This document shows, one piece after another, positions 21,558-23,521 of a stretch of DNA of 23,521 bases. This DNA is from Betaproteobacteria bacterium UBA6910 (GTDB lineage Bacteria; Pseudomonadota; Gammaproteobacteria; Burkholderiales; UBA6910). Below the pieces are notes generated by a model. That model had not been told where the DNA came from, made no database searches, and worked only from the letters and a program-made list of their open reading frames with translations. The position numbers and the translations under genes were made by a program. Numbering within the stretch: position 1 is the first letter of the stretch; each line of letters starts with the position of its first letter. The DNA is taken from assembly GCA_002451065.1 (NCBI GenBank), contig DKBC01000137.1:1-23521 (forward strand). Direction: 5' to 3'.

Positions 21558-22780
21558 CGGACCATGACCTTGGCGAGATCCCACAGCGGCAAAAACACGC
21601 CGAGGGCGAGGGCCAGTACCAACAGTCCCAGCAGAATGATCAGCACCGGCTCGATCCGGGCGGTGAGGGTCTTCACTTCGTAGTCCACCTCGCGCTCGTA
21701 CATCTGGGCCACCTCGTCCATGAGATCGTCCAGTTCCCCGGTCTCCTCGCCCACTGCGATTATCTGCAGCACCGTCGGGGTGAACACTCCGGCCGCCGCC
21801 GCCGCCCGCATCACGCTCTCGCCCCGCTCGACGCCGTTGCGCACCTGGTGAATGCGCTCGGCGATGAAGGCGTTGTCCACCACCTCCGCCAGCACCGTCA
21901 GCCCGTTCACCACCGGCACGCCGCTGCGGTAGGCGATGGCGAAGCTGCGGGCAAAGCGGGCAAGGCTGGCCTTGCGCACGATCCCGCCGATCACCGGAAT
22001 GCCGAGCTTCAATCGGTCCCACTGATAACGGCCCGCCTCCGTGCGCACGTAGAAGTACCAGGCCACGGCGCCAACCACCAGGCCCGCTCCCATCACCGGC
22101 CAATAATGGACCATGAACTCGGAGAAGCCAATGAGCACGCGGGTGAAGATCGGAAGATCGGCCTTGAAGCTCTGGTAAACGCGGGAAAAGGCGGGGATGA
22201 CGAACAGGTTCACGATGATCAGCGCAGCCGCCATGGCCGCCAGCACGAACAGTGGATAACGGAAAGCGGACCGGATGCGCTCCCTCATGTCCCGGTCGAA
22301 ATCCAGGTGCTGAAACAGCCGCAGGAAGATCTCGTCCAGGCGGCCGGTCATTTCGCCGACCCGGATCATACTGACATAAAAAAGGGAGAACACGCCCGGG
22401 TGCCGTCGCATGGCCACTGAGAGTTCCCGCCCGCTGTCCAGGCTCTGCCCCAGCTCGCCCACCACCCCCGCGAAGGACCGGTTGCGGGCGGATTCCCGCA
22501 GTCCCGCCAGCGCCCGCAGGATCGGCACCCCCGCTTTGAGCAGCGTGTACATCTGGCGGCTAAACAGCATGACATCCACCGTTTCCACCCGCGCCGGGAA
22601 CCAGCGGTCCCACCAGCGCGCCACCGACGTGCCTTGCGGTTCCCGCGCTTCGGCGATGTCCACCGGGAAAACGCCGACATTCAGAAGGTGGTCGGCGACG
22701 GCCGGGGCATCGCCGGCCTCCATCGTGCCCTGCACCAGCTCGCCGCGGGGGTTCCGGCCTCGGTAGGCGAAATGCGGCAC
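21554..22780 (-). CDS. mshG: MSHA inner-membrane platform protein, GspF/PilC-like
   Basis: The 408-residue protein is the platform on which the MshE motor acts. It begins MPHFAYRGRNPRGELVQGTMEAG, has two repeats of the T2SSF domain with the paired motif GEMTGRLDE (142-150) and GEETGELDD near 330-345, and three membrane helices (about 174-196, 222-245 and 379-400). Length and layout are those of GspF/PilC. The start is a GTG at 22780 with GGAGGAG upstream, partly inside the end of mshE, and it begins 6 bases after the mshE stop. It overlaps the following prepilin gene by 4 bases. Confidence 0.94.
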   Translation of the reverse strand: MPHFAYRGRNPRGELVQGTMEAGDAPAVADHLLNVGVFPVDIAEAREPQGTSVARWWDRWFPARVETVDVMLFSRQMYTLLKAGVPILRALAGLRESARNRSFAGVVGELGQSLDSGRELSVAMRRHPGVFSLFYVSMIRVGEMTGRLDEIFLRLFQHLDFDRDMRERIRSAFRYPLFVLAAMAAALIIVNLFVIPAFSRVYQSFKADLPIFTRVLIGFSEFMVHYWPVMGAGLVVGAVAWYFYVRTEAGRYQWDRLKLGIPVIGGIVRKASLARFARSFAIAYRSGVPVVNGLTVLAEVVDNAFIAERIHQVRNGVERGESVMRAAAAAGVFTPTVLQIIAVGEETGELDDLMDEVAQMYEREVDYEVKTLTARIEPVLIILLGLLVLALALGVFLPLWDLAKVMVR

Positions 22781-22786
22781 CCGTTA

Positions 22787-23521
22787 CTACTCCTCCAACT
22801 CCGATGTGATGCGCATGACTTCGGCCAGCGTGGTCCTGCCCTGGGTGGCAAGCGCGAGACCGCGATGGGCCAGCGTCCTGCCGCGGATCTGGGCCCGGGC
22901 CGCCTCGGCGAACACCGCCGGATCGTCCTGGGTAGCCGCGGTGACCAGGCCCGGTGTCATCTCCATCATCTCGTAGACCCCGCTGCGGCCCGAGTATCCG
23001 CTGCCGCTGCAATGCTGGCAGCCGCGGCCCTTGCGGAATTTGCCCGCGCCCGGGACCGTTCCCGGGAACTGGTGCCGTACCCATTCCAGCTCCCGGGGCT
23101 CCGGGTCATGGGGCTCGGCGCATCCCTCGCACACCAGGCGCACCAGCCTTTGCGCGAGAACCGCATGCAGGGAACTGGCGACCATGTAACGTGGCACGCC
23201 CATGTCCACTAGGCGAACCGGGGTCGTGGCAGCGTCCCGGGTATGCAGGGTCGAGAACACCATGTGACCGGTGAGCGCCGCCCGCAGCCCGATCTGCGCG
23301 GTTTCCTGGTCCCGCATCTCGCCCACCAGTATGACGTCCGGATCCTGGCGCAGGGCCGAGCGCAGGACGCGGGCGAAGGTGAGATCGATTCTTTCGTTGA
23401 CCTGGACCTGGTTGATGCCCGCCAGGCGGTACTCCACCGGGTCCTCTACCGTGATGATCTTCCGCTCTTCGGTGTTCATTTCGGAGAGGGTCGCGTAGAG
23501 GGTCGTGGTCTTGCCGCTGCC
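22787..23521 (-). CDS. mshE: MSHA pilus extension ATPase MshE, C-terminal part (partial)
   Basis: The C-terminal 244 residues of a GspE/PilB-type hexameric ATPase are present; the window edge cuts it within the Walker A loop, leaving [12 protein letters not shown] at the start. Visible motifs are the Asp box ITVEDPVE, Walker [11 protein letters not shown] and the His box [12 protein letters not shown] tetracysteine zinc site, CEGC and CQHC separated by about 35 residues, is typical of extension ATPases and rare in retraction ATPases of the PilT type. It powers pilus assembly with MshG. Many MshE proteins bind cyclic-di-GMP through their N-terminus, but that part is outside the window and cannot be judged. 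It stops 6 bases before mshG. Confidence 0.92.
   Translation of the reverse strand, partial: GSGKTTTLYATLSEMNTEERKIITVEDPVEYRLAGINQVQVNERIDLTFARVLRSALRQDPDVILVGEMRDQETAQIGLRAALTGHMVFSTLHTRDAATTPVRLVDMGVPRYMVASSLHAVLAQRLVRLVCEGCAEPHDPEPRELEWVRHQFPGTVPGAGKFRKGRGCQHCSGSGYSGRSGVYEMMEMTPGLVTAATQDDPAVFAEAARAQIRGRTLAHRGLALATQGRTTLAEVMRITSELEE

Overview
The window is a GC-rich stretch of a proteobacterial chromosome, most likely betaproteobacterial. That placement is an inference from protein style and gene content (biotin cluster, MSHA-type pilus, fused CoxB), not a database result. Genes are packed tightly, and all but one lie on the minus strand. No tRNA, rRNA, CRISPR array, insertion sequence or integrase was seen.

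Region 1 (1-1754, minus) is the front of an aerobic cytochrome c oxidase operon. It runs DUF2244 membrane protein, then coxB (a CuA subunit with a fused C-terminal cytochrome c domain), then the first 38 codons of coxA, cut by the window edge.

Region 2 (1916-6462, minus) is a complete biotin cluster bioB-bioF-bioH-bioC-bioD without bioA. BioC and BioH supply the pimeloyl-ACP route and BioF, BioD and BioB build the rings. The BioA step must be encoded elsewhere. A ComF/GntX-type phosphoribosyltransferase gene (6559-7251, plus) is divergent from bioB and converges on the pilus cluster with an 8-nt gap.

Region 3 (7260-23521, minus) is a nearly complete MSHA-type type IV pilus locus. In transcription order it holds mshE (partial), mshG, a prepilin gene at the mshF/mshB position, mshA (major pilin), a Wzy_C/O-antigen-ligase-like membrane protein with C-terminal repeats, mshC, mshD, mshO, mshP and a large secreted beta-rich protein at the mshQ position. 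A 125-bp AT-rich gap follows, then mshI, mshI2, mshJ, mshK, mshL, mshM and mshN. Most junctions overlap by 1-11 nt. The last seven genes encode the envelope-spanning platform (PilM/N/O/P-like proteins, secretin, AAA ATPase, TPR protein). The first ten encode the motor, platform, pilin, minor pilins and probable surface or tip protein.

The most interesting points are: (a) the ligase-like gene between the major pilin and mshC, a candidate pilin O-oligosaccharyltransferase; (b) the non-canonical large protein at the mshQ position, a candidate tip adhesin; (c) the AT-rich gap before mshI, with a perfect TTGACA element overlapped by a Fur-box-like palindrome; (d) a 22-codon open frame that exactly bridges mshL and mshM; and (e) a gene order that places mshE-mshG with the structural genes rather than with the mshI-N platform genes.
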